From assembly GCA_017438945.1 (NCBI GenBank), contig JAFRUI010000013.1, positions 122,665-186,664 on the forward strand: DNA of 64,000 nucleotides. The letters are read 5' to 3'. Shown here piece after piece: positions 17,795-26,431 of the stretch. The notes under the pieces are model-generated. The model saw only the letters and a program-made list of their open reading frames with translations. It had not been told where the DNA came from and ran no database searches. The translations under genes were made by a program, and so were the position numbers. Source of the stretch: Bacteroidales bacterium (GTDB lineage Bacteria; Bacteroidota; Bacteroidia; Bacteroidales; WCHB1-69). Each line of letters starts with the position of its first letter. The stretch's first letter is position 1.

Positions 17795-19252
17795 TTATAT
17801 ATTTCCGATTTTCATCTTTTTATCAATATCCGTAATATACTGTTTCATCTTCTTGTCCGTCTCGCTAAGGTTCCGGATAGTACGACAAGCATGAAGAACC
17901 GTCGCATGGTCCTTGTTTCCGCAATAGGCACCAATGACTGAAAGCGGAAGATGCGTGTATTTTTTTGCGAAATACATGCTGATCTGCCGCACCTGGACGA
18001 TCTCACGCTTTCTGGTCTTGGCATTGATGGCCTCAACGGAAATGCCGAAATAATCGCACACGATTTTCTGGATATATTCGATGGAAATCTCCTTGGCGGT
18101 GGATTTCACATATTTGTCCACCATTTCCCGCGCCAGGTCAAGCGTGATGTCACGATGGTTGAGCGATGCCTGGGCCAAGATGGCGATCATGGCACCCTCC
18201 AGCTCGCGTGTGTTGGCCGTGATGCGCAACGCCAGATAATCAATCACCTCTTTGGAAAATTCAATGCCGTTGTTTTCAAGTTTCTTTGTGATGATGGCCG
18301 TACGGGTCTCCAAATCAGGCACCTGCAGGTCAGTGGCCAATCCCCATTTGAAGCGGTTCAACAGTCGCGGCTCAAAACCGGTGATATCCACAGGAGATTT
18401 GTCAGAGGTCATTATTATTTGCTTCTTCATCTGATGCAAATGGTTGAAAATCTGGAAGAAAGCCTCTTGTGTCTTCGTCTTGTTGCCGGAAATGAACTGA
18501 ATGTCGTCAATGATGAGCATGTCCACAGCCTGATAAAACCAGTAAAAGTCGTTAAGGTTGTCACTCTTCACGGCTTCCATATACTGCTGGTAAAAAGTGT
18601 CCGCGCTGACATAAATGACGATTTTATCGGGGAAGTTGATTTTAGTCTGGATACCGATAGCGTTGACAAGGTGTGTTTTTCCCAATCCCACATCAGAATA
18701 GATAAAAAGCGGGTTGAAAGGGGTCTGGCCGGGGGCTTTGGCGATAGACAGGCCTGCCGCACACGCCAAACGGTTGCAGTCTCCCACCACATAGTTGTCG
18801 AACGTCAAGGATTCCGAAAGATTGGAGGGGATACGCTGCTTTTTGATACCCGGGACAATGAACGGACCGGGGATATCCTTACGGTCCATCGTGTTGACAT
18901 CCAGCGGAGGCATCATCAACGGGTTCTTCACCGCCTTGCGCGGAGATGAGGGAACTGTGATTGAAGAATTCTGATCGGGGGTTTTACCGCGTTCCATCAA
19001 AACTTTGTAGCGCAACTTCGCATCATTGCCCAACAATTTCCGAATGGTCGTACGCAACAAGTCCACATACTGCTCTTCCAATATCTCCTTGTACCACAAG
19101 CTAGGCAACTCCAACGTGAGCTGCTTTTTATCCAATGACACTGCATTTATCGGTTCAAAGATGGTGGAAAACACCTCCGAAGACACCGTGTCCCTGATGA
19201 TGTCCAAACACTGATTCCAAACTGTCGTATATGAGGGTATCTCTTTTTCCAT
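17795..19252 (-). CDS. dnaA: Chromosomal replication initiator protein DnaA
   Basis: The 485-residue protein has domain I (WNQCLDIIRDTVS...FSTIFEPI, residues 12-85) and a linker. The AAA+ domain carries Walker A GLGKTH at 189-194, Walker B LIIDDIQFI, and sensor regions. The C-terminal DnaA-box-binding domain ends with the signature DHATVLHACRTIRNL. It opens the replication origin in its ATP form. It is not followed by dnaN/recF as in many bacteria but by recJ and a glycosyltransferase. The upstream 168 bp is AT-rich with a TAnnTTTG promoter element. Confidence 0.98.
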   Translation of the reverse strand: MEKEIPSYTTVWNQCLDIIRDTVSSEVFSTIFEPINAVSLDKKQLTLELPSLWYKEILEEQYVDLLRTTIRKLLGNDAKLRYKVLMERGKTPDQNSSITVPSSPRKAVKNPLMMPPLDVNTMDRKDIPGPFIVPGIKKQRIPSNLSESLTFDNYVVGDCNRLACAAGLSIAKAPGQTPFNPLFIYSDVGLGKTHLVNAIGIQTKINFPDKIVIYVSADTFYQQYMEAVKSDNLNDFYWFYQAVDMLIIDDIQFISGNKTKTQEAFFQIFNHLHQMKKQIIMTSDKSPVDITGFEPRLLNRFKWGLATDLQVPDLETRTAIITKKLENNGIEFSKEVIDYLALRITANTRELEGAMIAILAQASLNHRDITLDLAREMVDKYVKSTAKEISIEYIQKIVCDYFGISVEAINAKTRKREIVQVRQISMYFAKKYTHLPLSVIGAYCGNKDHATVLHACRTIRNLSETDKKMKQYITDIDKKMKIGNI

Positions 19253-19336
19253 TTGTAGTATTCAGAAAGTTATTATTTTATATAACACTAACAGTTAATA
19301 AATTAGCGGCAGAACATCCGCCGTCATTTGACGCAG

Positions 19337-19344
19337 CAAAATTA
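19337..19344 (-). promoter_or_regulatory. -7 promoter element for dnaA
   Basis: On the minus strand this reads TAATTTTG (TAnnTTTG), 85 bp upstream of the dnaA ATG. Long A/T tracts lie just upstream of it. I see no TTATCCACA-type DnaA boxes in 19253-19420. Confidence 0.5.
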
Positions 19345-19420
19345 ACAAAAAAAAAGTTCAAAAAAATATTTTTTTCCTCTTGATTTTTTGAAAAAAAAAT
19401 ATAAACCACTTTAAAAGCGG

Positions 19421-20134
19421 CTATGACAGAACGTTACAGAATTCCTGAAATTTCCCCACATCTTGCCACGTGTCCTCGTCATGGAGAAAGCCTTGAATCC
19501 GGTGCCGTGACGCCTCGTCAAGATAAAACCGGGTGACGGAGGACTTCTCCACCGACGGTATCCTGCGGGCAAAACCCGTGTTCATCACATGTATCCCACT
19601 GAAAGCCAGCCTAATCGGATTATCTATATCCAATGCGTTAATCTTTTCTCCCGTTTTGACATTCTCCCACCCACACAACCTGCGCTCTTCGCGATCGAAA
19701 AGGAAATAACGCTGCGTCTGGCGGTTCCTTACCGCCAATGTGGCATCGGCACGATGTTCAACATGATAGTCGATCAGTTTTGACAAGTTAATATCGGACA
19801 AGATATCAACATTATAGAAGAGAAGCAGATCACTGCGCTGCCAGAAAGGCTCGGAAAATTTAACCCCGCCGGCAGTGTCTCGCAGATATGCCCGCTCATC
19901 GGAAATGTGTACCCTGCCAGGAAAAGAACGCTGCTTCAGGGCCTCCATAATCATATCAGGGAAATGGTGCACATTGACAATCACATCGGTGACGCCACAC
20001 GCCATCATTTTCTCCAAAGCATTGTCCAACAACGTTTTCCCTTGATATTTTACCAACGCTTTCGGCTTCTCTGCCGTAAGTGGATAGAGTCGCGTGCCCA
20101 ATCCCGCTGCAAAAATAAATCCTGTAATGTTCAT
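19421..20134 (-). CDS. Sugar-1-phosphate nucleotidyltransferase (MurU/RmlA-like)
   Basis: The 237-residue protein opens with ITGFIFAAGLGTRLYPLT and continues to EKPKALVKYQGK. These are the G-x-G-T-R-x-x-P-x-x-x-x-x-P-K signature of NTP-sugar transferases. Later motifs YNVDIL and SGIHVMN complete the core fold. The small size without a C-terminal hexapeptide repeat fits MurU or mannose-1-phosphate guanylyltransferase-like enzymes that make a UDP- or GDP-sugar. The ATG at 20134 is preferred over 20164 because a promoter element lies at 20153-20160. It is encoded just upstream of dnaA on the same strand but separated by 168 bp downstream sequence. Confidence 0.82.
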   Translation of the reverse strand: MNITGFIFAAGLGTRLYPLTAEKPKALVKYQGKTLLDNALEKMMACGVTDVIVNVHHFPDMIMEALKQRSFPGRVHISDERAYLRDTAGGVKFSEPFWQRSDLLLFYNVDILSDINLSKLIDYHVEHRADATLAVRNRQTQRYFLFDREERRLCGWENVKTGEKINALDIDNPIRLAFSGIHVMNTGFARRIPSVEKSSVTRFYLDEASRHRIQGFLHDEDTWQDVGKFQEFCNVLS

Positions 20135-20152
20135 TCGCAATTTTTTAGACTG

Positions 20153-20160
20153 CAAAAGTA
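20153..20160 (-). promoter_or_regulatory. -7 promoter element for the nucleotidyltransferase gene
   Basis: The minus strand reads TACTTTTG, 18 bp upstream of the ATG at 20134. It lies inside the longer open frame, so it supports the shorter start. Confidence 0.55.
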
Positions 20161-20216
20161 ACAAAAAGATGTTGATTTCATCTTAAAAAAAAGAAGAATC
20201 CATTGTTTAATTCTTT

Positions 20217-20224
20217 TACTTTTG
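20217..20224 (+). promoter_or_regulatory. -7 promoter element for lipoprotein gene
   Basis: TACTTTTG lies 26 bp upstream of the ATG at 20251 and is divergent to the element at 20153-20160. Confidence 0.55.
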
Positions 20225-20250
20225 CAAAAAATAACAAAATAAAACGGATT

Positions 20251-20655
20251 ATGAAAAAAATCGTCTTTGTCGCCATATTGGGTGTAGCCCTTCTATTTGG
20301 GGGATGCAACAAGAAGTTGGTTTCCACGCAATACACCATCGGATGTCTCGACTACCAATACGGTTCTGTTGAAGGATCTGACTGGGAAGAGCTCCAATCT
20401 TATTTTTCCTCACATGTGGAATACAACAAACTGATCACCTTTGAGAGCAAGACCCTTGCAGAAAACGACGCCAAAGCAACCCAATACTTCGATGAACAAG
20501 TTAAGAAACTGGACACTGGATATATCTGCTCTTTACTGAACGATTTGGACTATTTCGAATATGGGATAGCTACCCTCAACATTGACGGGAGCTACAGATA
20601 TGTCCGATTGGTTCGCTTTGAAGAGAGCGGAATGACCGAAATAAACAAGAATTAG
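20251..20655 (+). CDS. Small lipoprotein of unknown function
   Basis: The 134-residue product begins MKKIVFVAILGVALLFGGC, a lipoprotein signal with lipobox F-G-G-C. The mature part is acidic and contains DYQYGSVEGSDWEELQSYF and FDEQVKKLDTGYICSLL. I recognise no family. The open frame extends upstream to 20203, but the promoter element at 20217-20224 makes the ATG at 20251 the start. It is convergent with pcm, with only 5 bp between the stops. Confidence 0.75.
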   Translation: MKKIVFVAILGVALLFGGCNKKLVSTQYTIGCLDYQYGSVEGSDWEELQSYFSSHVEYNKLITFESKTLAENDAKATQYFDEQVKKLDTGYICSLLNDLDYFEYGIATLNIDGSYRYVRLVRFEESGMTEINKN

Positions 20656-20660
20656 ACAGG

Positions 20661-21308
20661 TCACTTTTTGACACGCTCCCGCAACATCGGGACAAACACG
20701 AAATCCCCGAAATCCTCCTCTTCGTATTCCGAATCGCTTATTTTCACGATTCGTTTCATAACTTGTGATTCCTCCCCGACAGGAATCACCATAATTCCAC
20801 CTACAACCAGCTGGTCAACAAGCGCTTGGGGTATTTCCGGCGCACCGCAAGTCACAATCACGCGGTCGTAGGGCGCGAACTGCGGGAATCCTTTGAACCC
20901 ATCGCCGTAACGGGTGATGACAGTTGGGGCGAGCTTTGACAGCAATGGTTTTGTGCGCTGAAACAGGGCGATTTGACGCTCAACAGTGAACACCTTCGCC
21001 CCCATGGCATACAGGATGGCCGCTTGGAATCCTGAACCCGTGCCGATCTCCAGCACCTTCATCCCTTTACTCACCTCCAACAGCTGCGACTGGAATGCCA
21101 CCGTGGATGGCTTCGAAATGGTCTGGTCTGTGGCTAACTTCAAGGCCTCATCCTCATAAGCACGGGGCCACAACAACGACTCCAGAAAAAGGTGCCGCTC
21201 CATCTTGTCAAAAGCCGCAAGCACATTCTCATCCGTGATGCCCTTCTCCCGAAGCCCTTCGATCATTCGTCTCTTTTGCCCGAGAAGTAGGTAGTTTTCT
21301 GTTGCCAT
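20661..21308 (-). CDS. pcm: Protein-L-isoaspartate O-methyltransferase
   Basis: The 215-residue protein has the PCMT order of motifs: DQTISKPSTVAFQSQLLEV before the SAM site, motif I VLEIGTGSGFQAAIL, the acidic post-I ERQIALFQRT and YDRVIVTCGAPEIPQALVDQL. It methylates isoaspartyl residues in aged proteins so they can return to aspartate. It lies 73 bp downstream of the PurF-like gene on the same strand; the gap holds a degenerate palindromic repeat. Confidence 0.93.
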   Translation of the reverse strand: MATENYLLLGQKRRMIEGLREKGITDENVLAAFDKMERHLFLESLLWPRAYEDEALKLATDQTISKPSTVAFQSQLLEVSKGMKVLEIGTGSGFQAAILYAMGAKVFTVERQIALFQRTKPLLSKLAPTVITRYGDGFKGFPQFAPYDRVIVTCGAPEIPQALVDQLVVGGIMVIPVGEESQVMKRIVKISDSEYEEEDFGDFVFVPMLRERVKK

Positions 21309-21335
21309 AATCCAGTATTATTCTGATTTTCCACC

Positions 21336-21374
21336 GTAGAAACGTTTCCTGAGACGTCTCTGAAACGTCCCCTA
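21336..21374. repeat. Degenerate copy of the GTAGAGACG palindromic repeat
   Basis: The left part GTAGAAACGTTTCCTGA and the following GACGTCTCTGAAACGT differ from the 13419-13446 copy at two positions over the first 26 bases, then carry an extra GAAACGTCCCCTAT. It sits between the PurF-like gene and pcm. Confidence 0.6.
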
Positions 21375-21381
21375 TAAGAAG

Positions 21382-22794
21382 TTAGAATCCAAAAGAAGAC
21401 CCGTCGAAACAGTGCGTACAGATGCGCTCCTTGGGCAATCCTATCGCTTGCGTAATGGTATCCAACGTATTGAATTTCAACGTATCCACACCCAGATGCT
21501 TGCGGATAATCTCCACCATCTTGGCATATTCAGGCGTGGTGCTGTCCATATAGCGATGCAGGTTTTTGTGACTGTCACCCTCCAACTCTTCAATGACCCG
21601 GCGAGTGATGAGTTCCAGCTCCGTCTTGGAAGCCGAGAAGTTGAGGAACTCGCAGCCGTAGAGCAATGGCGGACAGCTGATACGGATATGCACCTCCTTA
21701 GCGCCATACTCGTACATCTTTTTCACGTTGTCACGCAACTGCGTGCCGCGCACAATGGAGTCGTCGCAAAACACGACCCGTTTGCCCTTCAGCAGGTCGC
21801 GGTTGGGAAGCAGTTTCATCCTGGCCACATGCTCGCGCATTTCTTGAGTGACAGGCATGAAGCTGCGAGACCAGGTGGGGGTGTACTTGACGATGGCGCG
21901 TTGGTAGGGAATCTGCTTGCCGTTGGAGTACCCAATGGCCATTCCGATGCCGGAGTCAGGGATGGGGGCCACAAAATCGACCTCCGTGTCGTCGGTTTTG
22001 CCCATGGCGTAACCGAGCGCATAACGCGCACTCTCCACGTTGATATCCTCATAATTCACAGACGGATAGCCGTAATAAATCCACAAGAACGAACAAATCT
22101 GCATCTGATAGTTCGGGGCTAGCAGCTGCTGGAAACCGTCAGCGGTCACCTTGACAATCTCTCCCGGCCCCACAAAATACTCGGTCTGGTAATCGAGGTT
22201 GGCAAAGCTATGGTTGTCGAACGCGACAGCATGACCGAAGTCATTCTTTCCAATCACGATGGGAGTACGCCCGTAAAAGTCGCGGGCGGCAATGATTCCG
22301 TCCTCCGTCAGAATCAGAATCGAGCACGAACCTTTTATCTTGCTATACACATATTGGATGCCCTCCACGAAGTCGTGCTTGCGGGTAATCATCAGCGCAA
22401 CGAGTTCAGTGGGGTTAGTGGCACCGGAGCTCAACTCCGTAAACTGTTGGTTGCAGTCCAAGCACTCCTTCTCCAACTCGCTGACATTGTTGATCTTAGC
22501 CACTGTGGAAATAGCGAATCGGCCGAGGTGGGAGTTCACCACGATGGGCTGCGCATCTGTGTCGCTGATAACTCCAATGCCGGAATTACCGATGAACTTT
22601 CCAAGCTCCGCATCGAACTTGGTTCGGAAATAGGTGTTCTCAATATTATGAATAGAACGGCGGAATAGCTTGAGTTCCTGATGATAGGTCACTATTCCGC
22701 CTCGTTTTGTGCCAAGATGGGAGTGATAGTCCACCCCGTAAAACAAATCCGCAATGCAAGGTTTGGTCGAAACGACTCCAAAAAATCCACCCAT
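21382..22794 (-). CDS. PurF-like amidophosphoribosyltransferase lacking the N-terminal catalytic Cys
   Basis: The 470-residue protein aligns by eye with PurF over its whole length. The PRPP-binding loop VVFCDDSIVRGTQ is intact. Cysteines matching the four Fe-S ligands of Bacillus-type PurF are present (QICSFLWIYY; CPPLLYGCEF; and CTHC near the C-terminus). The N-terminus, however, reads MGGFFGVV where PurF has M-C-G-x-x-G, so the Ntn-hydrolase nucleophile Cys is Gly. The glutamine-site stretch H-R-G-Q-E-G-A-G is changed to HLGTKRGG. It may use free ammonia, may have another substrate, or may be regulatory. It is followed by pcm. Confidence 0.75.
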   Translation of the reverse strand: MGGFFGVVSTKPCIADLFYGVDYHSHLGTKRGGIVTYHQELKLFRRSIHNIENTYFRTKFDAELGKFIGNSGIGVISDTDAQPIVVNSHLGRFAISTVAKINNVSELEKECLDCNQQFTELSSGATNPTELVALMITRKHDFVEGIQYVYSKIKGSCSILILTEDGIIAARDFYGRTPIVIGKNDFGHAVAFDNHSFANLDYQTEYFVGPGEIVKVTADGFQQLLAPNYQMQICSFLWIYYGYPSVNYEDINVESARYALGYAMGKTDDTEVDFVAPIPDSGIGMAIGYSNGKQIPYQRAIVKYTPTWSRSFMPVTQEMREHVARMKLLPNRDLLKGKRVVFCDDSIVRGTQLRDNVKKMYEYGAKEVHIRISCPPLLYGCEFLNFSASKTELELITRRVIEELEGDSHKNLHRYMDSTTPEYAKMVEIIRKHLGVDTLKFNTLDTITQAIGLPKERICTHCFDGSSFGF

Positions 22795-23109
22795 AGGTTT
22801 AATGCTTTTATTTGGTTATCAAAAGGTTAACGATAGGAAAAGAATGTTTTCCACGGGTGGCAATAATACGCTTTTTTACAAAAAAAAGACAACTAAGTAC
22901 CGTTTTTTTTGAACAAAAATTGTTGATAAAAGAGATCTGCGGGCTCTCCACAAAAATAGTCCTTTTCGGCTACTATTTTCCCGCAAATCGCCAATTGTAG
23001 GGATATTTTAGAAGAGTATTTTGGTGTTTTTTTGCACAAGGTTTTACAACAAGCAGATTATCAAATTCAATTTTTTAATATTCAATTATTTATCACTAAA
23101 ACTAAAGTA
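22795..23109. other. Divergent intergenic region
   Basis: This 315-bp AT-rich gap separates the PurF-like gene (-) from the haem operon (+). A minus-strand TATTTTTG element at 22951-22958 could be the promoter of the PurF-like gene. No exact TAnnTTTG is seen for the haem operon; the closest are the T-rich stretches near 23012-23035. No recognisable Fur box and no gene that I can support. Confidence 0.4.
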
Positions 23110-23583
23110 ATGAAAAAGACAAAAAAAATGATGATTTTCGGAACTGTGGTGGCATTGCTGGCGTTTTTCGCCAGTTGCAGCAAACCTGCCGAAAAAGTTC
23201 AAGGCACCCTCAAGGGCTACACCCTCACCAGCTGCCAATTTTTCCAGAATATGTTCACGAATAATGAAACCGTGGAGATTGTTCCCACTGGCAACGATTT
23301 GGTGAATATCAAGTTCACTTCTGAAAAATGGGGCGCCTTTCTTATCAAGGATGCGACAGTGACAAAATCCGGCAAAGCCTATAACATTTCCGGCAAAGGG
23401 ACCAGCCAGATGGCGGCCATGGGCGGGGAGACCAACTCTTACGACTGCAACCTAAACGCGAACTTCGTCAACCTGAAAAACGCGGAAATCACCTTTGAGG
23501 TTCCTGCTGTTATGGGAGGTACCAAAATCGTCTTCCACGCTGGTGACGCTCCTGCGGAACACCTTGAAACAGAACAGAACTAA
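23110..23583 (+). CDS. Calycin-like lipoprotein leading the haem-uptake operon
   Basis: The 157-residue product has a lipoprotein signal (MKKTKKMMIFGTVVALLAFFASC, lipobox F-A-S-C). Its beta-rich mature region has the flow of the Bacteroidales calycin-like domain: GTLKGYTL, VEIVPTGNDLVNIKF, KDATVTKSGKAYNISGKG, then EITFEVPAVMGGTKIVFHAGD. Calycin folds bind small hydrophobic ligands. The open frame runs up to 23032, but the lipoprotein signal fixes the ATG at 23110. The hmuY-like gene starts 14 bp downstream, so it is probably cotranscribed. A haem or porphyrin ligand is inference from context. Confidence 0.65.
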   Translation: MKKTKKMMIFGTVVALLAFFASCSKPAEKVQGTLKGYTLTSCQFFQNMFTNNETVEIVPTGNDLVNIKFTSEKWGAFLIKDATVTKSGKAYNISGKGTSQMAAMGGETNSYDCNLNANFVNLKNAEITFEVPAVMGGTKIVFHAGDAPAEHLETEQN

Positions 23584-23597
23584 TTTCACCAATCCTT

Positions 23598-24248
23598 ATG
23601 ACCAACCGGCACCTTTTTCTCTTCTTCATATTGGTCGGACTGCTTTCTTCCGCCTGCAACGGTATTTTCGCTTGGATTTATAACCCTGTACCAGAAAAAC
23701 CAGCATACGGTTTCATCGAGACAGACGAAGCATCCCATCGTGGAACCATCTTCCTCGACGCACACGATTATGCCAAATGGACGTATGTAAATCTCCGTCG
23801 GCAGATGATTGACACCGCCAACATCCTGATGGGGGAGCCAGATCCCGACGACTGGGATTTTGCCATACACCGCTATGATGTGAAGACAAACAACGGTGCC
23901 GCGTTGGAAACCCACTTCACCACCCTCGAAGATTTCTCCGAGGGTGGTTTATCTTTTTCAGGATCTTTCACTTACGACACACTTTCCCGCATAGCCATTG
24001 ACATGTCCGGCATGATGGATGGCAACGTTCTGTATGCCGACAGCTATCTCAATCCTTTGCTGTGTAACTGGCTGGATGTCAACACCTCACAAATGCCACC
24101 CATTTACACGCTATCTGGCAAAGTGTATGTATTGCAACTGGCCAACGGCCAATATGCCGCCCTGAAATTCACCAACTACATGAATGCCGCCAGCACAAAG
24201 GGGTACGTTACCATCCAATATGTCTTTCCTATCAACTATGCGAAATGA
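23598..24248 (+). CDS. hmuY: HmuY-family haem-binding lipoprotein
   Basis: The 216-residue protein has a lipobox L-S-S-A-C at residue 20. Its core follows Porphyromonas gingivalis HmuY closely: FLDAHDYAKWTYVNL, DDWDFAIHRYDVKTNNGA, GKVYVLQLANGQYAALKFTNY and KGYVTIQYVFPI. HmuY takes haem from host proteins at the surface and hands it to HmuR. The P. gingivalis ligands are two histidines; here the matching regions contain Met136/139/140 and Met166 (TSQMPPIY) instead. Met ligands are known for HmuY homologues in Tannerella and Prevotella. It is followed directly by the receptor gene. Confidence 0.88.
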   Translation: MTNRHLFLFFILVGLLSSACNGIFAWIYNPVPEKPAYGFIETDEASHRGTIFLDAHDYAKWTYVNLRRQMIDTANILMGEPDPDDWDFAIHRYDVKTNNGAALETHFTTLEDFSEGGLSFSGSFTYDTLSRIAIDMSGMMDGNVLYADSYLNPLLCNWLDVNTSQMPPIYTLSGKVYVLQLANGQYAALKFTNYMNAASTKGYVTIQYVFPINYAK

Positions 24249-24252
24249 GATA

Positions 24253-26379
24253 ATGCGAAAAGAGTCCATAGTACTATTGTTAATAATGCTTTATACAGCA
24301 GCCGCAGCTCAACGCGACGTATTTGGGACGGTACGGGGGAACGACAGTGTGGCTTTATATGGTGCGGTCGTGGCCCTAAAGGAAAACATCGGTGTGGTTT
24401 CCTCCACCGCCATTGACGGAAGTTACAAGCTCCACATCCCTGACAACAAGGCTTATACCATTGAAATCATCTATTACGGATATAAGAAAAAAAACTATAA
24501 TCTTCAGGAAAACGAATCGGGAATAATCGATTTCGTCATGGAGAAAGACATTTACAATCTGGAACAGGTGGTGATTACGGGCACGCGCACACCAAAGCTA
24601 CTGAAAGACGTGCCCATCGTCACGAAAGTGATTTCCCATGACGACATCATACTCCAAAATGCCACGGACATCCGCGATATCCTGCAATCGGAGCTCCCTG
24701 GCATTGAATTCACCTACTCCATGAACCAGCAGGTGTCGCTCAATATGTCGGGGTTTGGCGGGAATTCCGTACTCTTTCTCATTGACGGTGAACGGCTTGC
24801 CGGTGAGACATTGGACAATGTGGATTACAGCCGTTTGAGCATGGACAATATAGATCGGGTGGAGATTGTGAAAGGAGCGGCCTCATCGCTGTATGGTTCC
24901 AACGCGGTGGGGGGTGTGGTGAACCTCATTACCCGCGAGCCCAAAGAACGCTGGAAACTGAATCTCAACGCGCACTACGGGTCCCACAACAATCAACGCT
25001 ATGGCGGCTCCGTGGGGTTCAACCTCGGTGGGGTCAGCAATCTGCTCAACGTGCAATACACTTCCTGCAATCCCATCGAGCTGAAAAACGACGGCGCCTA
25101 CAACACCATTTATGGCTACCACTCACTGAACATAAAAGACCAGCTGACCTACTCCTTCAAGAACCGTTTCAAAATCACCGCCAAGGCCGGTTATTTCTTC
25201 CGCGAGCGGAAATCGCAGGAGAACTCCCATGACCGTTACCGCGACTTCAGCGGCAATTTGAAAGGAGACTACCACATCGGTGCAAAAGACGACATTACCC
25301 TGTCGTACAATTTCGATCAGTATGACAAAAGTCATTTTGCCTTGACAGAGAGGACAGACGTGCGCAGTTACAGCAATGTGCAAAACTCCTTACGCACCGT
25401 CTATAACCACACTTTCCGCAAGAAACACATCCTCACTGTGGGCGGCGACTACCTGCGCGACTATCTGATGACCTATCAATTCGAAAACAACGGCGCCCAC
25501 CATCAGCACACCGCCGACCTTTTCAGCCAATTTGACTGGAACCCGAACAAAAAGGTCAACATGATTGCCGGATTACGCTACGACTACTATTCGGATGCGA
25601 ACCTGCACAGCGTCTCCCCAAAGTTAAGCACCATGTACAAGCTGAAGGATTTTGCATTCAGAGCTTCCTTCTCCTCTGGGTTCCGCGCCCCGACACTTAA
25701 GGAGATGTACATGAGTTTCGACATGGCCAACATTTTCATGATTTACGGAAATCCAAACTTGCAGGCGGAGAAGAGCCACAATTTCGGACTTTCCGCCGAA
25801 TACAACCACAAGCAATATAATGTCACGGTGATGGGATTCTACAACCGCGTGAAAGGCCGCATCACCACAGCCTGGAACACAGAACTCAACGGGATGTTGT
25901 ATGTCAACATGGCTCCGCTACAGATAGCAGGGGTGGACGTCAGCGCTTCCGCAATTTGGGACTTCGGCCTTTGTGCAAAGCTCTCATACGTATATACGTA
26001 CGAGCACATTGCACTGGGCGAGCCGCTTTTGTCCTCCACGCGGCCCCATACTGCCACACTCCGTCTTTCTTACGGGCGCAAGTGGAAGAACTACCATTTC
26101 AATGTCGCCCTTTCGGGCCGCTGGCTTTCCAAGGTCACCTGCGATGAATACACTTCCTTGAATGACTACACCTCCACCGAAAAAGTGACCTATCCAGGCT
26201 ATACTATTTGGAAACTCATTTTTACGCAGAAAATATACAAAGGACTGAATATCAGTCTTGTCGTGGACAACCTCTTTAACTACATACCAGAATATTATTA
26301 TAGCAATTCGCCAGCAACCACAGGAACGACATTTTCTGTCGGTGTTTCGCTGGACCTCGAACAGTTTTTCAAAAAATAA
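24253..26379 (+). CDS. hmuR: HmuR-like TonB-dependent haem receptor
   Basis: The 708-residue protein has a signal peptide and a CarboxypepD_reg-like N-terminal domain (~22-98). A TonB-box-like YNLEQVVITGTRTP follows (101-114), then the plug with FLIDGERLAGE and IVKGAASSLYGSNAVGGVVNLIT, and a barrel with many Tyr/Phe strands. The haem-receptor motifs FRAP (477-480) and NPNL (500-503) are both present. The 19 residues between them hold four Met and no His, unlike receptors that use a His there. ATG 24253 is preferred; ATG 24238, overlapping hmuY, would add five residues. It imports haem using TonB energy. Confidence 0.9.
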   Translation: MRKESIVLLLIMLYTAAAAQRDVFGTVRGNDSVALYGAVVALKENIGVVSSTAIDGSYKLHIPDNKAYTIEIIYYGYKKKNYNLQENESGIIDFVMEKDIYNLEQVVITGTRTPKLLKDVPIVTKVISHDDIILQNATDIRDILQSELPGIEFTYSMNQQVSLNMSGFGGNSVLFLIDGERLAGETLDNVDYSRLSMDNIDRVEIVKGAASSLYGSNAVGGVVNLITREPKERWKLNLNAHYGSHNNQRYGGSVGFNLGGVSNLLNVQYTSCNPIELKNDGAYNTIYGYHSLNIKDQLTYSFKNRFKITAKAGYFFRERKSQENSHDRYRDFSGNLKGDYHIGAKDDITLSYNFDQYDKSHFALTERTDVRSYSNVQNSLRTVYNHTFRKKHILTVGGDYLRDYLMTYQFENNGAHHQHTADLFSQFDWNPNKKVNMIAGLRYDYYSDANLHSVSPKLSTMYKLKDFAFRASFSSGFRAPTLKEMYMSFDMANIFMIYGNPNLQAEKSHNFGLSAEYNHKQYNVTVMGFYNRVKGRITTAWNTELNGMLYVNMAPLQIAGVDVSASAIWDFGLCAKLSYVYTYEHIALGEPLLSSTRPHTATLRLSYGRKWKNYHFNVALSGRWLSKVTCDEYTSLNDYTSTEKVTYPGYTIWKLIFTQKIYKGLNISLVVDNLFNYIPEYYYSNSPATTGTTFSVGVSLDLEQFFKK

Positions 26380-26431
26380 GGTTTTAGGGTATCAAACAAA
26401 TGTTTATATTTTAACAACAAAGACCATAAAT

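Noticed and set aside
19253-19420. oriC next to dnaA
   Set aside because: The region is AT-rich, but I find no cluster of TTATCCACA-type boxes; a promoter explains the composition.
22812-23000. 62-residue open frame between the PurF-like gene and the haem operon
   Set aside because: It overlaps a likely promoter region and shows no protein-like features.
26258-26431. 58-residue N-terminal extension of HmuS
   Set aside because: It lies mostly inside the 3' end of the receptor gene; the ATG at 26432 begins a proper membrane-anchor sequence.
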